The notes under the pieces are model-generated. The model worked only from the letters and a program-made list of their open reading frames with translations, was not told where the DNA came from and ran no database searches. Shown piece by piece: positions 12,252-32,421 of a DNA stretch of 64,000 nucleotides (position 1 is the stretch's first letter; each line of letters opens with the position of its first letter). Location: contig CALZFC010000152.1 in the NCBI GenBank assembly GCA_945643635.1, positions 124,001-188,000 of the forward strand, read 5' to 3'. The stretch is from Allodiplogaster sudhausi. Its lineage: Eukaryota; Nematoda; Chromadorea; Rhabditida; Diplogasteridae. The position numbers were made by a program, and so were the translations under genes.

Positions 12252-14969
12252 AGTCTCTCTTTTCTCTTGTCGCACTCTTATTCTCTTTCTCTCCTTCTCT
12301 CTCTCTTTCTCTCCTTCTCTCTCCTTCTCTCTCATATCTCTCTCTCTCTCTTTTACTCTCGATGTCTTATCAAACAAATGCCATAGCTATGTACATACAT
12401 ATCTCTAGTTTTCTCAATGGGTCTTCCTTTCGCAGGGTCTGATTGATAATGAAAGGGTAATAATGATGACTGGAAGGGTTAATAAACAATGACTAAGAAG
12501 CAGAGCAAGAAGTGGAGCAATCTCCGGAATGCCTCGCATGCATCGCCGCAGCTGCTGTCGCGGGGTTTCGCATCTTTCTTCCCTTTCTCCATTCTCACCA
12601 TCAGCCATTCATTATATTCATTTTTCTAATTACTTCTTCAGACAAATCGTGAAGATCCGACCGACAGAATGGGCAGTCTTGCAGTTTGCAAAGGTGATTT
12701 GTGCTATGTTCGCACGACAGAGTTGGAGTATCTGCGATGGAATCACTGATCAGTTCAGGGTTAGAACAAGTTAAGGATGAGAGAGCTGAAGAGGAAGTCA
12801 GGGATAGAGCGAGAGAGAGACAGAGAGAGAGAGAAGAGAGAGAGCGACAGGCAGAGAGAGCACCTTTCAGGGTGAGTTCTTTTATGTCTTTCGACAGCTG
12901 GCTGACGAGCCAACTCGAGTGTGCGGAGCAGTTCTTCCTCACTGCGGAGACCCTCTTGATCCCATTGGGGAGGGCTGGCAGGTCAGATTGAGAACTGAGT
13001 CCCTTATCTGAAAGAGATGAGGAAAATTATCTCAGATTCCTCTACCACCGCTGCCAGCAGAGAGAAGGCAGAAGAAGGGGAAGAAGAAGAGAAAGGAGGG
13101 AGCCCCTCTGCTGAAAGTGCTGCAGTTGACTGACATCCACGTGGACATGCTGTACTCGTCTGGCTCGGAGGCAGAATGCAGCAGCCCCGTCTGTTGCAGA
13201 CCGGATTCCCGTCCAGCCAAGCACTCTACCAAATTTAAAGATTACTATTTTTAATCTTCGTGGGAGATCGCGGTGCAATTAAGTTGTTTAGTGAAGTCAA
13301 CACTGGCAGCTGGATATTGGGGAACGGTTGGAAAGTGTGACATTCCACTAAGAACTGTTCGGAATATGCTACAGCATATCAACCAAACCCAACGGGTTAG
13401 CAGGATGTCCATACAAGAACTCATGTTTTTACTTTACATACATAGTTGATTCCTATTCATGAAGGTGGACTACATTCTGATAGCGGGAGATCTAATCAAC
13501 CACGCGGACTGGAAGTATTCCATGGACACGCATCTTGAAGTTTTGAATAAACTCTCTGCTTTGGTTTGCGAACTGTTTCCGTTCACTCCCACTTTCTGGG
13601 CAATTGGAAATCACGAAGGAGTCCCCGTGAACAGGCAAGTCAACGCAATTCCTTTTAGATCTTTCGCCTAACGCGCCAAGTACGAATATTCAAAGACTGA
13701 ATCCGCGAGTTTTCTTCTTTTCAGTTTTGCTCCTCACACAGTCTCGGAGGAGTTCTGGCCAACAATTCTATACAACCGATTCGCTGAGATGAACGAGCCA
13801 TGGATCTCTAACTCCAGCGACGTTCGATTGTCAGTAGAAGTGTTAATTATTGCTATGTTTAGTAACTATAGAGAAAGATTTTCAGTCGCGGCTCCTTCAG
13901 CACCCTCGTGATGCCTGGACTGAGACTCATCTCGGTCAACACTGGGTTCTGCGTCAACACCAATTTGTTAGAGAGAAACAACATTTTTAAACGTTAAATG
14001 TCATCTACACAGCAGCTTTGATCTACAGTGTGATTGTTCAGTTTCCTCTACATCAACCAGAGTGACCCGGATGGCACGATGTCTTGGCTTGCCAGGGAAC
14101 TCCATCAGGTGCGTCTAAGTTGGGACCAGATGATATTGGAAACGGTTTCAGGCAGAGATGGCTGGGGAAGTGGTGCAAATCCTTGCCCACATCCCGCCAG
14201 GATACGACGACTGCCTCGAGGGATGGGCACGCAACTACTATCGAGTTGTGCAGAGGTATTCTAAGATAGGACAGAGTTTATACACCCAAAACTATGTCCG
14301 CGCAGGTTCTCATCAATCATTGTGGGCCAGTTCTTCGGCCACGTCCACTATGACTACTTCACTGTCTTCTACTCCGACATGACCAACACCTCTTCCCCTG
14401 CTGTCTCTGTCTTGTATGCCGCGCCCTCTGTCACAACCTTTGACTATCTCAGCCCCGCCTTCCGCATCTATACAATTGATCCTGAAAATGGCTTCGTAAG
14501 AAACATTCTCCCTCAATCTCTCTTTGACTTTTTCTCTTAAAATAGCTGTTTACAGGTTATTCTGGATCACGATAACTACGTAGCGGATCTGACAAACGCA
14601 ACAGAAGAGAGCGGTCCTGTCTGGAAGCTGCTCTACTCTGCTAGGGTACTGTAGAGTGATGAAAGGCACTGGCAACGCCATGATGTTTAGAGAGAGTTCA
14701 ATCTCACGGACCTTTCCCCTGCCAGCTGGGCCACTCTCGCAGAGAGGATTCTACGGTCGCCGCAGCTGCAGCAGAGATTTTTCGAGTAACTTAACATCAC
14801 TTAACCTTTTACCATTTACAGCAGCATTTTATCATCTAGGTTGTCATTCCGGTCGACTTCCCGTCAATGCGACCAGTCATGTCAAATGGATTTGCTTTGC
14901 CAACTCCGCTCCGGCAACCACAACCCTTCTCTGTTTTGCCCCTCTTCTCTACCTTTGCATATCGGGTGA
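12052..14969 (+). CDS. Acid sphingomyelinase-like phosphodiesterase (saposin B plus metallophosphatase)
   Basis: Secreted or lysosomal enzyme expected to hydrolyse sphingomyelin to ceramide. The exons join in phase. 12052-12103 is a signal peptide (MKLLFLLLLSSFVVSH). 12498-12564, 12642-12759 and 12871-12981 form a saposin-like domain with paired cysteines (ECLACIAAAA, FAKVICAMF, WSICDGITDQF). 13036-13210 has the metal motif LTDIHVD and the AECSSPVCCR cysteines. 13310-13395 reads GYWGTVGKCDIPLRT. 13465-13634 has IAGDLINHADW and IGNHEGVPVN. Later exons give PGLRLISVNTGFC, AHIPPGYDDCLEGW and the metal motif FFGHVHYDYF, then NLTDLSPASW and a C-terminal CDQSCQMDLLCQLRSG before TGA at 14967. All expected metallophosphatase metal ligands are visible. 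One intron (13635-13724) has a GC donor. This domain order is typical of animal ASM. Confidence 0.93.
13635..13724 (+). other. GC-AG intron in the sphingomyelinase gene
   Basis: The donor reads CAG|GCAAGT and the acceptor TTTTCAG. Splicing here restores NHEGVPVN|SFAPHT in frame across the catalytic GNHE block. No GT donor nearby keeps both the frame and the conserved sequence. Confidence 0.8.
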
Positions 14970-15124
14970 GCCTCGGTCTTCTCCTCATCACTTATATTCT
15001 TCTAGCCAACATAATATCAATTCAATGCCATAATTCCTACTTATTTTCTCCAAACCACTAGGCACTTTTGTTCATCTCTAATCCTTGCCTCCTAATTTTC
15101 TTCCTGTCTAGCTGCTTTATTTTA

Positions 15125-15420
15125 CACTCACAAGGGAACCATCTAAGCATAACCCGGCGGATTTTGATCGCACCTGTCCAGATCGATAGTCCAAGTCGAG
15201 AAATGATGATAACCATTTTCACTTTTTCCTAAATGGCCTCCGGTGATTTTATATTGATTTTTAAAGTTTGCATAAAATCGCAGAATTTAGTGGCTTTACC
15301 ATTGTCAATGTCTGGCTTAAGCAATTAAATAGGACTGTGTGGCGCAGTGGGTTACGTGCTCGCTTACAATTTTGAATGTCACAGGTTCGAACCCCATTCG
15401 GTTGAAATGTTTTGCTACAG
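15125..15420 (+). repeat. Left inverted arm of foldback element
   Basis: It pairs with 16202-16504. The outer 180 bp are almost identical, diverging slightly around TTTGCATAAA and then recovering at the A-box and B-box-like motifs. Confidence 0.85.
15333..15404 (+). other. tRNA-derived (SINE-like) sequence, left arm
   Basis: A-box-like TGGCGCAGTGGG (15340-15351) and B-box GGTTCGAACCC (15384-15394) at tRNA-like spacing. The acceptor stem does not pair, so this is not a working tRNA. Confidence 0.65.
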
Positions 15421-16201
15421 GTACTAACTATTCCCATCCCAGAGGTCGAACTTCAGAAAAAAATATTTTCGCTGAAATTGATTCCAGGGAGGTTTTCGGC
15501 ACGGGGAAAGCGAATATCATACTCATTTCTTTCTCGGCTTCGCTCAACAACACTCGCAAAGTGAGCATCTTACTTCCCTAACCTTGCCTAACTTACCGTG
15601 AAAATGACCTCATGATAACAAATGGATTTGATATTCGTATTCCCCGTACCCAAAACGCCCTTGGGATGAATTTCAATGAAAAAAGTTTTTTTTAAGTTTT
15701 CTTCTGTGGTGGGAATAGTACAATTGTACCTCCTGCAGTTTTGGAATTCAAGTTTGGAGAAGTACATACGAAAAAAATTATTCCGATGAGAGGAGAGTGC
15801 GTATACACTTAAAATTCGTGTAACAATAGCTTTCTTCTTGTCTACAAGGGCATCAGGTGTTGGAAGGTGTTTACTTCTCCCATAGTTGCGAATCCGTAAT
15901 GACCTATTACGTTACATCTGCCCCAAAATGTCGAGAAAAGTTGTTCCTCCAAAATCACCACAGGGTGGTTATTTGGTGCGGGGAACGCGAATAACAAGTT
16001 TATTTATTAATTCTGGCCTCATTTCCAGAAGTACCGTAATAGGCATATGGTTGCCACCTGGTACCAGACATGGAAGAAGACTTCATTCTGTTTTCCGAAC
16101 TATTTAGGTCATTGTGGATTCGCAAACATGGGCGAAATGGACTCCTCTCATCGGAATAATTTTTTTTGTGTCTACTTCTCCAAACTTGAATTTCTAAACT
16201 G

Positions 16202-16504
16202 CAGCAGAAATTTCAACCGAATGGGGTTCGAACCTGCGACTTTCAAAACAGAAAGCGAGCGTGCAACCACTGCACCACGCAGGTCATTGCTTTTAGTCAC
16301 AAGCTAGACACCGACAATGGCAAAATAGTTATCAGCAACCTACCACCTCAATTTATGCAAATTTTTAAAAATCAATATAAAATCGCCGGAGGCCATTTAG
16401 GAAAAAGTGAAAATGGTTATCATCATTTCTCGACTTGGACTATCGATCTGGACAGGTGCGATCAAAATCCGCCGGGTTATGCTTAGATGGTTCCCTTGTC
16501 AGTG
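16202..16504 (-). repeat. Right inverted arm of foldback element
   Basis: Reverse complement of the left arm. The tRNA-like part reads, on the minus strand, TGGTGCAGTGGTT ... GGTTCGAACCC, with a CTTTC/GAAAG anticodon-like stem still able to pair, so it is better preserved than the left copy. Confidence 0.85.
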
Positions 16505-16713
16505 CAATATTTCATGATAATTTATAACGCTAATTTGAAATTCACAAGCGAAATAATTGTAAGCATTTACTAAAGGCAGAAATAAGTGAAGATAATACAA
16601 TGATGGCAATGATGGCACTGAATGGACCGGTTGGACAATAAAACTAGCACTGGAGATTAAATCCATCCACTTACAATCTAGTAAAGCACTATCAGTGAGA
16701 AAAGAGAAACCTT

Positions 16714-17507
16714 TTAGTGCTGAGTGCAGATGTACTTCCACTGAGTGAATTCGTCGAGACCTTGCATGGCCCCTTCTCTGCCCATTCCACTTTCCTTCAC
16801 TCCTCCAAAAGCTGCCTCCGCACAAGACATCATACCTGTACTTATAGGATAAGAAACATATTCAGACAACCACCAAAGTTAGACGAAAGAAAGGAAATGA
16901 TTATAAAAGAAGCTAAAAGTGACCTTCATTGACTCCGATCATTCCAACTTGAAGAGAGCGGGTCACTCGATAGATCTGAGCGGAATCCTTTGAGAAGATG
17001 TAACCTGCCAAGCCGGACCGAGTTGTATTTGCACGCTTCACTACTTCGGCCTCATCCGTAAATCTGACATGAAGATGGCGTTTCATTTGAAAAAGCATTA
17101 AAAAATATCGTATGTTTTACAGACGCTTTTTGGATCTCTCCGGAGCAATACCCAATAATGATTTTCACGAACAAATTCTTGTTTTACTCTCACAACAATT
17201 GGCTAAATCTTTTTTTTCCCCAAGCAGTCGAAAGTGCCATTTATTTCCTGATTTTGGAAAAAAAAAACGCCCACAGTCAAAAAGCGTTGAAAGAAAAGAT
17301 CTCAAAACTTACTCGTGAACAGCAGCAACAGGGCCAAAGATTTCCTCGTGAGCGATTCGCATGGAAGGGGTGACTCCGGTGAGAAGAGTTGGTTCGAAGA
17401 GAGAATCGTGGAGAGCGCGGCCACCCACTTCCAACCGAGCTCCCTTTCCTGTCGCGTCCGAGATAAGTGAGGAGATCTTCTCCACCGCTCTCTTAAGAGG
17501 GAAAGGG

Positions 17508-17552
<45 letters not shown>

Positions 17553-19558
17553 GAGAGAGAAAGAGATGAGAGGGTGAGAGGGAGGCGCTACCTGATTGAT
17601 GAGTGGTCCCTGCGTTGTTCCTGTCTGAAGTCCATCTCCGACCTTGAGAGAGGAGTTCATAGCCGTCTTCAGCTTCTGGATGAACTCTTCAAGAATGGAA
17701 GAGTGGACAAAGATGCGATTGGCAGAAACGCAAGTCTGGCCAGAGCCACGGAACTTCGAGGCCATCACACCCTGCAAGTTCAATTTGAACTGCAGCTGAA
17801 CTTTGCATTTGAAAGAAACTCTCCATGTGAAGAAATAAGCTTGGAAATATTAAGAAAGTTATTGGAAAAGGATGAGAAATTGAAAAGGAGATGATACCTT
17901 GACAGCCACATCGAGATCGGCAGAAGAGAAGATGATCAGAGGGGCGTTGCCACCCAGTTCCAGGCACACTCGCTTCACTGTCGATGCAGATTGAGACAGT
18001 AGCATCTAGAAGAGGGAAAGTCAAGTGTGGGTGAGAGAATAGGAGATAGTGGAGAGAAGAGGAAGGGTGAAGACTTCTGATGAGAGAGTGCAGATAAGAG
18101 GGAGAGGGAGGAGCGTGGGTGGGAGAGTGGAGAGAAGAGCACAACCTTGCCGACAGCCGTGCTGCCAGTGAATGAAATGGCATCGACATCCGGAGACTCG
18201 CAGAGGAATCGACCGATCTCAGCAGAACGAGGGCGATCAGCTGGCAAGACATTGACAAGACCCGCGGGCACTCCTGCCTCTTCTCCCATCTGAAGCACGG
18301 GGTCAGGAGAGAGAGAGGATGGAGAAAAAGGAAACCTGAGCGAAAGCGAGAGCGGAGAGAGGAGTGTCCTCTGCGGGTTTGATGATAACGGAACAGCCAA
18401 CTGCAATGGCAGCCGCGGCCTTCCTTGCAATCATCGCCGTCGGGAAGTTCCACTGAGAATAGAAAGTGAACGAGATTGTAGGAGGCAACAGGCAAATCTC
18501 ACTGGCGTGATGAGGGCAACGACTCCGATTGGCTCGCGAATGTGAATATGCTCACGATTCAGAGTGGGCGCAGCAACCACCTCAACCAACGGCCCTTTTT
18601 ATCTTTCAAACAAAGAAGCATATAAAACAAAGGAAGAGATTCAAATGCTTACAATCATCACTCACCTGTCCATAAACTCTGCGAGCCTCGCCACTATACC
18701 AATCAAGGTAGGATAACGAGTAATCGATCTCCCCCTTCGCTTCTGCTAATGGTTTTCCCTAAAGAAGACCATAAACAATAAAGAAATACTATCATTGAAG
18801 GAAGACTAGATGACGAAGGAAATGGTTAGCTGCCTGTTCAAGAGAGAGAAGCTGGCCGAGAGATTCCTTGTTTTCTTCCAAAAGACGAGCCCACTTTGAA
18901 AGCACTGCCGACTTCTGTCTTGCTGTTGTCTCCTTGGACCAGCTCTCGAATGCTATCCGAGCTGACTCAACGGCCTGGAAAGGAACCAAACACATCGATT
19001 TAATTAAATATGAGCACTACCTAAAGCATTTAATTTCGCCTGATGTGAAGAATGGAGAAGAAACAGAGGTGCAAGTCCAAAAATTTTGGGTCTATTTTTT
19101 CTAATCTTTATGCAAATAGAATATAATCCAACTATTTATGTATACTTTCATACGAAAGATCGCTCATTAAAAGGTCCTGTTTGTCATTTCGTTGCAAACT
19201 CTTAACCTTTTCTTAAACTTCCAGTCATTTATATTACATGAGAAGTGCAATATATCAGAAAATGTATACTTACTTTGTTGGCATGGAATGAAATAAACCC
19301 AGGACTGGACCTCACGTCTGAACTATTCTTACGGTATCTTAAGGAAGGAAAGCTCACTTGCTTAGCATCATCAACAGTGCAGTTCGCAGTTGCAGTGATG
19401 ACTTGTGAATTGAACGGATTCACGACGTCGAAGGAAGCTTTGGATGACGACTGCACCCATCGGCCGTTGATGTAGGCTAGAGCACCCTTCGGTAGAACGG
19501 AGGAGAAGGTTTTCAGTGAAGGCGGCATCGCTGCCGTCTCTCCTGCAATCTTCTTCAT
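16714..19558 (-). CDS. ALDH5A1: Succinate-semialdehyde dehydrogenase (ALDH5 family)
   Basis: NAD(P)-dependent oxidation of succinate semialdehyde in GABA catabolism, usually mitochondrial. Start ATG at 19558 and stop TAA at 16714-16716. In gene order the exons show [45 protein letters not shown] (the ALDH5 signature), [65 protein letters not shown] (catalytic Glu), [13 protein letters not shown] (catalytic Cys), [19 protein letters not shown] and a C-terminal [14 protein letters not shown]. All catalytic motifs are intact. The N-terminus is short and its mitochondrial signal is not obvious. The intron at 18759-18833 appears to have a GC donor. An acceptor-like CCCTTCAG ends 2 nt before the start codon. 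A (GA)n tract at 17510-17580 is intronic. Confidence 0.93.
18759..18833 (-). other. Apparent GC-AG intron in SSADH
   Basis: On the minus strand CTTGAACAG|GCAGCT ... TTTAG|GGAAAACC. Splicing gives the conserved [13 protein letters not shown] exactly and in phase 0. The first downstream GT would insert extra residues and lose the glycine. Confidence 0.65.
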
Positions 19559-20432
19559 CACTGAAGGGCAGGCGTTGCATGTTCAGTTAATTGCAGGCAA
19601 GGAAAGACTGAAACAGGTTCAACTGCAGTAGCGGAATTTTTAAACTGGTTTGAAAAACGAGGTGATCTGAGTGAAAGATGTATGATTGGCAGCGATTCAT
19701 AAATCAACAGACCTGACCAAACAAGAAACCGGCAGTTGGCCAGCCGAGTGTTCCTAATTAGGAGATGCACCACCGTAAAATAAATGTCGTCTACAGTATG
19801 ATGATCAGAATTTTGTTTTGAATTTAAATATCAAAAGTTTGCTTTTTCACCTTCACAACTGATTTATTAGTGCTGATGTAGGATAGGACAGCTATAATTT
19901 GTTGTTTGCTGTTATTTATCCATATACTGGCACGGTTCAACAGAATTCGATATGTGTCCCGGTGTTGGTTTTTTTCGGTCTTTATTTCTGACTCTGTTTT
20001 CCAGCAGTAAATAGCTGCTAGCAAGGAAGTAGATTGAAATCCAGAAAGCGCTGAACGTATTCTTACAAGTTTCCTCATCGCGCAGTATCTGAGGCTTCCT
20101 TCTGTCAGCATGACCTTCCGGCATCTTTGTCCCACTTCGCTCCGATCCGTAGCCACGCCCATTGTCCCATCTTACTCCGATCTTGTCTGCTTGCTGAACT
20201 GAGTGGGTTCTTTTTTCCTGCCGTGCGTCGTTGTACTACTTCCAGCGCGCGCTCAATCGACAGAGAGTAATAACGATGTTTCTATGAAATTGTATAGTAT
20301 TGTTGCGTTGTCATTTGAAAGATCATTTCTTCAAGCGTTTGCTAACTTAAGAGTTAAATTGACCCTTGTACTTCCCATGCAGTATCATGCAAAAGTTTTA
20401 GCTATTGTCGAAGTTATTCCGTTCGCTGAGAA
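19559..20432. other. Divergent intergenic region SSADH / Mi-2
   Basis: About 870 bp between two head-to-head start codons. No recognised exon. Small unconserved open frames on the minus strand at 19824-20162 are not convincing. Presumably holds both promoters. Confidence 0.55.
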
Positions 20433-28684
<8,252 letters not shown>

Positions 28685-29221
28685 TTCCAGTGGCCACTTT
28701 ATTATGTTTACATTTATTTTCATATTACTTTTAACTTATTCAGCATCCTCGTAACTTTGAAATGTATTAGCTTTGCGGTGTTTGTGCTAATTGAAGGATA
28801 TTCATGATCTTCATTAATTTCAATACCAGTTTTCTTCACGTTGAGTTTGTTTTGTTTCAGAGCCTTTGTTTTACCAATGTGTGACTGAAATTTCAGTCTC
28901 TTCTTCACTGTGGATGTGAGCCAATGTTGTATAATGTGATTTAAAAAAAATATGTTTTGAATCAAGCAGATCTTCAATGAACGATGATATCATAATGTAA
29001 CGAACTTGGCACGACAAAGGAATGGTTTGAGTCCGTTATCGGAAATTCATGTTCGGGATGGGAATATAATGCGTTCGTCTGTTTTACAGTTATTGTTTAC
29101 ACGGTTATGTCGTGGGTTGCTTCAACTCCCTTAAGGGGGATTACAGTAATCTCAGGTATGTCTGTAATTTTCTGTACTTGGATTCGTTCATTTTTCGCAG
29201 CAACTGTCGTCGTCTTAAGAT
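28685..29221. other. Mi-2 3' flank / upstream of ELP5-like gene
   Basis: AT-rich, with no conserved coding sequence seen. Likely the Mi-2 3' UTR and the start of the next gene. The CGCAG at about 29200 could be an acceptor feeding the first exon of the downstream gene. Confidence 0.5.
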
Positions 29222-30357
29222 GATGCTGAATTGTGTGGTTGGAGAGTCGCTCTTGCGTGCTCATCCAGCTACAGTAAGATTACCATATGCGGCAGAAGGA
29301 GGAGAGGGGCTGAGGCAGCTTTACCCGATAAACAGTCAGTATATAACTTCCTGATCAATACCAAGCGATTATCGGAATGCCCAATTTGTTTTCATCTGGA
29401 AATTCTGTCAAGGAATTCAAAAATTACTGCTTGTGATGGTAAAATATCTTGGCCCTTGGGTAGTTGTAACAATGAATTTTTGCAGGGTCTCCTGGAAGGC
29501 ACAGATCTTAGAGGTCACAGCTGCCAATACAGAAGCCCTTGTCCTTCTGAATGTGAATGAACTCGTAGCGCGAAGTGGACTCGACCCATTGTGCAGAGCC
29601 GTGTCTTCACTTCTAAGTGGTAATCCATGAAAAGCCACCATTTTGAAAGTCTCCTTGATCTTTTCAGAGGGTCTTTCATTGGTGGTGCTTCTTGTCCATC
29701 GCAATGTGAACAAAAGTGAAATGAATGCTCGAAGACTTCTGGCTGTCGCTGACAATGAGATCAGACTAAGCGAGAAGAACGGAGAAGTGGAAGCAGCCTG
29801 GAGACTCTACCGCAACAATGGATTGGCAATCGAAGGCGTTGAAGTCCTCTCCTATTCATTCCATTCTTTTCAAACTCCAGTCATTTCAGCTTCTCTACTT
29901 AACTGAAGTCGGTGGTGTGAGTGGAAGGAAAGAGGAGAAGAAGAAGGAACCGACGTCCACTGCTCCACCGTTTTCCGAGATGTCCGGCTCCTTTTCGAGA
30001 GCAGCAGCCAACACTCTGCCGTATGCAGCGTCGCAGCGGGAAGAAGGTTTTTCTTTGCACTTTCTGTCGCTTAAAACGGTTGGTCACGGACATGTCGCGA
30101 TTGATAGAAAATTGAGAAATTAACTGATTATCCAGCCCATTCGGCCTTTGTTAGTTATTAGTTATCTATAGCGAAGAGTGATTGAGACGTGTGAATTGCA
30201 CGTGAGTGAACTTCGGATTGTAATAGGAAGCTGTGCCTGCAGGCTTGGTTGCCGTGCACGGGCGAGGGAAGGTGCGAGTAGGAGGGAGAGTCATCTACTC
30301 TCCAGATGAGGCTGATGATCTGGACGACTCAGACCCCGATGACGATCTCAATCTCTG
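29222..30357 (+). CDS. Probable Elongator complex protein 5 (ELP5-like)
   Basis: Elongator subunit (ELP4-5-6 subcomplex) needed for tRNA wobble-uridine modification. The call rests on the C-terminus (30231-30357), IYSPDEADDLDD then DPDDDLNL before TGA, which matches the acidic PDDDLD end typical of animal ELP5. It also rests on a RecA-like middle: ILEVTAANTEALVLLNVNEL, EGLSLVVLLVHRNVNKSEM, then NNGLAIE and FQLLYLTEVGG. Short introns separate these blocks (about 29620-29667; another lies near 29850-29890). The N-terminal exon is not resolved: several frames are open between 29222 and 29500 and no conserved block fixes the start. Same strand as Mi-2, about 540 bp downstream. Confidence 0.6.
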
Positions 30358-31353
30358 ACTCTTTCGTTCTCTTCTCCCACCATTCTCTTTCTCCCATTCC
30401 TTTCTGCCATGGTCATTTCTCATCTTCTAGTGTTCTAGCGGAAGTTTTCCCTTCAATTTGCCCTTTCTCGATCAATCGAGGAAGACTATTAGTAAGTGGA
30501 ACCGAGAGAGTGGCAGACAGAGAAGGGAGAGATTGTGACAGTGGAGGAGGGTCTAGGAGAGAGAGTGAGGGAGAAGAGAAGGGGAAGGACAGACGGACAC
30601 AGCGCGAGCTTTGTTTCCTTTTCGCCTGTCAGTCTATCTTGTTTTCCCTCTGCTGGTTGATGTATACGAAATGCTTCATCGTCCATTCTTTTGTTGTTTT
30701 GATTGTTATGCAGAACAGTTGTCTGTTGCTGTGTTTGATAAAAATGTTACATTATTCTGTACTGCTTTCTGTGTTGTTGGCTTGACTTCCACGTCCATCG
30801 CGTTCAATATCATATCCAAGCGACAACTGGCGAGAATATGTGATGAGCTGAGAAATGAGGGATATAAACATGATAACATAGGAGAGGGGAGGATAGAGCT
30901 GAAGAGGCAATGAAATGTGTGCCTATCTTCCATCGTTTAGCCCGCAGCTAAGGTCCATTCTTCATTCTCTTTTTTCATTTCTCTAGCCATTCTCCCGTTC
31001 TCACGTCCTTCGTGTAATTTGTCCGTCTAATCGTTTTTCTCCGTGTGCATCAGCTTCAATCGACCCCTTTTCTCTCTGTTTCTTTGAGTAATTTAAACGT
31101 TAAGTTGGTTGTATTGTTACTTCGTTTTTCTCGCCGGCTGCAAAACAAAGAATTCGTTTGACAGAAGAGGAAGTCGTAATGTTGAAGTAATCCGATATTT
31201 AGATGCAAATTAGAAATAAACATTTAACATGCTGCGGTCTTCTGCTTTGCTCATGCGCCTCTGCTCTTGTTCTGGTAGTCTCTCTTCCATCTTCTCTCTC
31301 TCTCTCTCACCCACTAACTGTTCTGTCGTAATTCAGAGCAAGCAGCTTCGTGT

Positions 31354-31402
<49 letters not shown>

Positions 31403-31526
31403 TTGTTAGTCATCCATGAATTGCTTCCTAGCTGCCATCATTCACCTCTACTGACCTTCTTTGTTTGATTGGAACAGCCCTTTCACTCCTCCTTTCAGCC
31501 TTGGAGAAGAAGAGCAGAAGTCGGCA
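30358..31526. other. Intergenic region with one unassigned open frame and a (CT)n tract
   Basis: An open frame at 30611-30913 predicts a hydrophobic segment followed by RQLARICDELRNEGYKHDN. I do not recognise it and see no splice partners. A (CT)n run lies at about 31355-31395. CCTTTCAG ending near 31499 precedes the ACAP start and looks like a splice acceptor. Confidence 0.45.
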
Positions 31527-32381
31527 ATGGAACAGGCAGGGGTGCTGACGTCGCTTCCTCTGGCGCCCATTGATCTGAACGAGGCGATGAAGGACTCGCC
31601 ACGTTTCCGCCACTCTCTCTCCCTCCACTCTGCGCATCTCTCCCGACTGGAAAGCAGGCTTAGTGAGGTGCGACACGTCAGGAACACTAGAAATCAGTGT
31701 CCTGTTGTTGATTATTTCAGCTTATAGTTAATAAGCAAATGTAACCTTCGCGAAGACAGGTGCTGAAACTGGCGTCGGCCATGAACGAGCTTGGCCAGAA
31801 CTACGTGTCAACATTCTAGTTAGTATTCCCGATCTGCCTTTCCAGCTTCTAGTCGTAAGAATGATATTAAATGGATATTGCTTGAGCAAGTTGTCGGTGT
31901 GTGTAAACCAGTTGTCGGAAGAAGCCTTCTCTGGCTCCGCCCTCACTCGACCCGCCCTTTCTTCCATATCTGAAGCGTATGCGCGAACAGTTCATCTCTC
32001 TCGGCAGTTCCATGAATCGTCCTGCTCACTTCTCTACAACAAGATCAGCCAATTCGTCAAGAAGTCAGTGGAATTGATCTGCTAGAAGTCTTGGATGAGA
32101 GTTGTTGCTTGAGTGAGCTGTCTAAGCTGGCGGACGCGCGTGTCCACTTCGAGTCGTTGTCTGCGTCGATGGATGAGGCCCTTGCAAGGAATGCAGCGGT
32201 GTCGCGGGCCAAGCCGGCCGAGCTGGCCGAGGGCAGGAATGCCCTCACTTCCGTCGCCACTTGCTTCGCCCACACAACTCTCGACTATGTCGCGCACATC
32301 AACAGTGCACACGCTCACAAGAATCACATTGTTGTCGATGCTGTCAGCCACTCTCTCGTATCATTCTCTAATCTCTCTCTC

Positions 32382-32421
<40 letters not shown>

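Larger units (their letters stand above)
15125..16504. mobile_element. Foldback / long-TIR non-autonomous element (~1.38 kb)
   Basis: The outer ends are long inverted repeats. The left begins CACTCACAAGGGAACCATCT and the right ends in the complement of CACTGACAAGGGAACCATCT. Similarity runs about 290-300 bp inward, to roughly 15420 and 16202, and resumes nearer the centre (15736-15800 with about 16130-16200; 15880-15905 with 16104-16125). The left arm therefore contains about 315 bp absent from the right. No transposase frame is present. Each arm holds RNA polymerase III A-box and B-box-like sequence in opposite orientation. No clear target-site duplication is seen. It occupies the gap between sphingomyelinase and SSADH. 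It could be a MITE, a foldback element, or two tRNA-derived SINEs captured head-to-head. Confidence 0.8.

Noticed and set aside
15333..15404. Functional tRNA gene
   Set aside because: A- and B-box words are present but the acceptor and T stems do not pair; it lies within a repeated element arm.
19824..20162. Minus-strand open frame upstream of SSADH as an extra exon or gene
   Set aside because: No conserved sequence, unlike the dehydrogenase N-terminus, and it lies in the presumed promoter interval.
30611..30913. Small membrane-protein gene
   Set aside because: A single hydrophobic frame without conserved motif, splice signals or recognisable homologue; not enough support.
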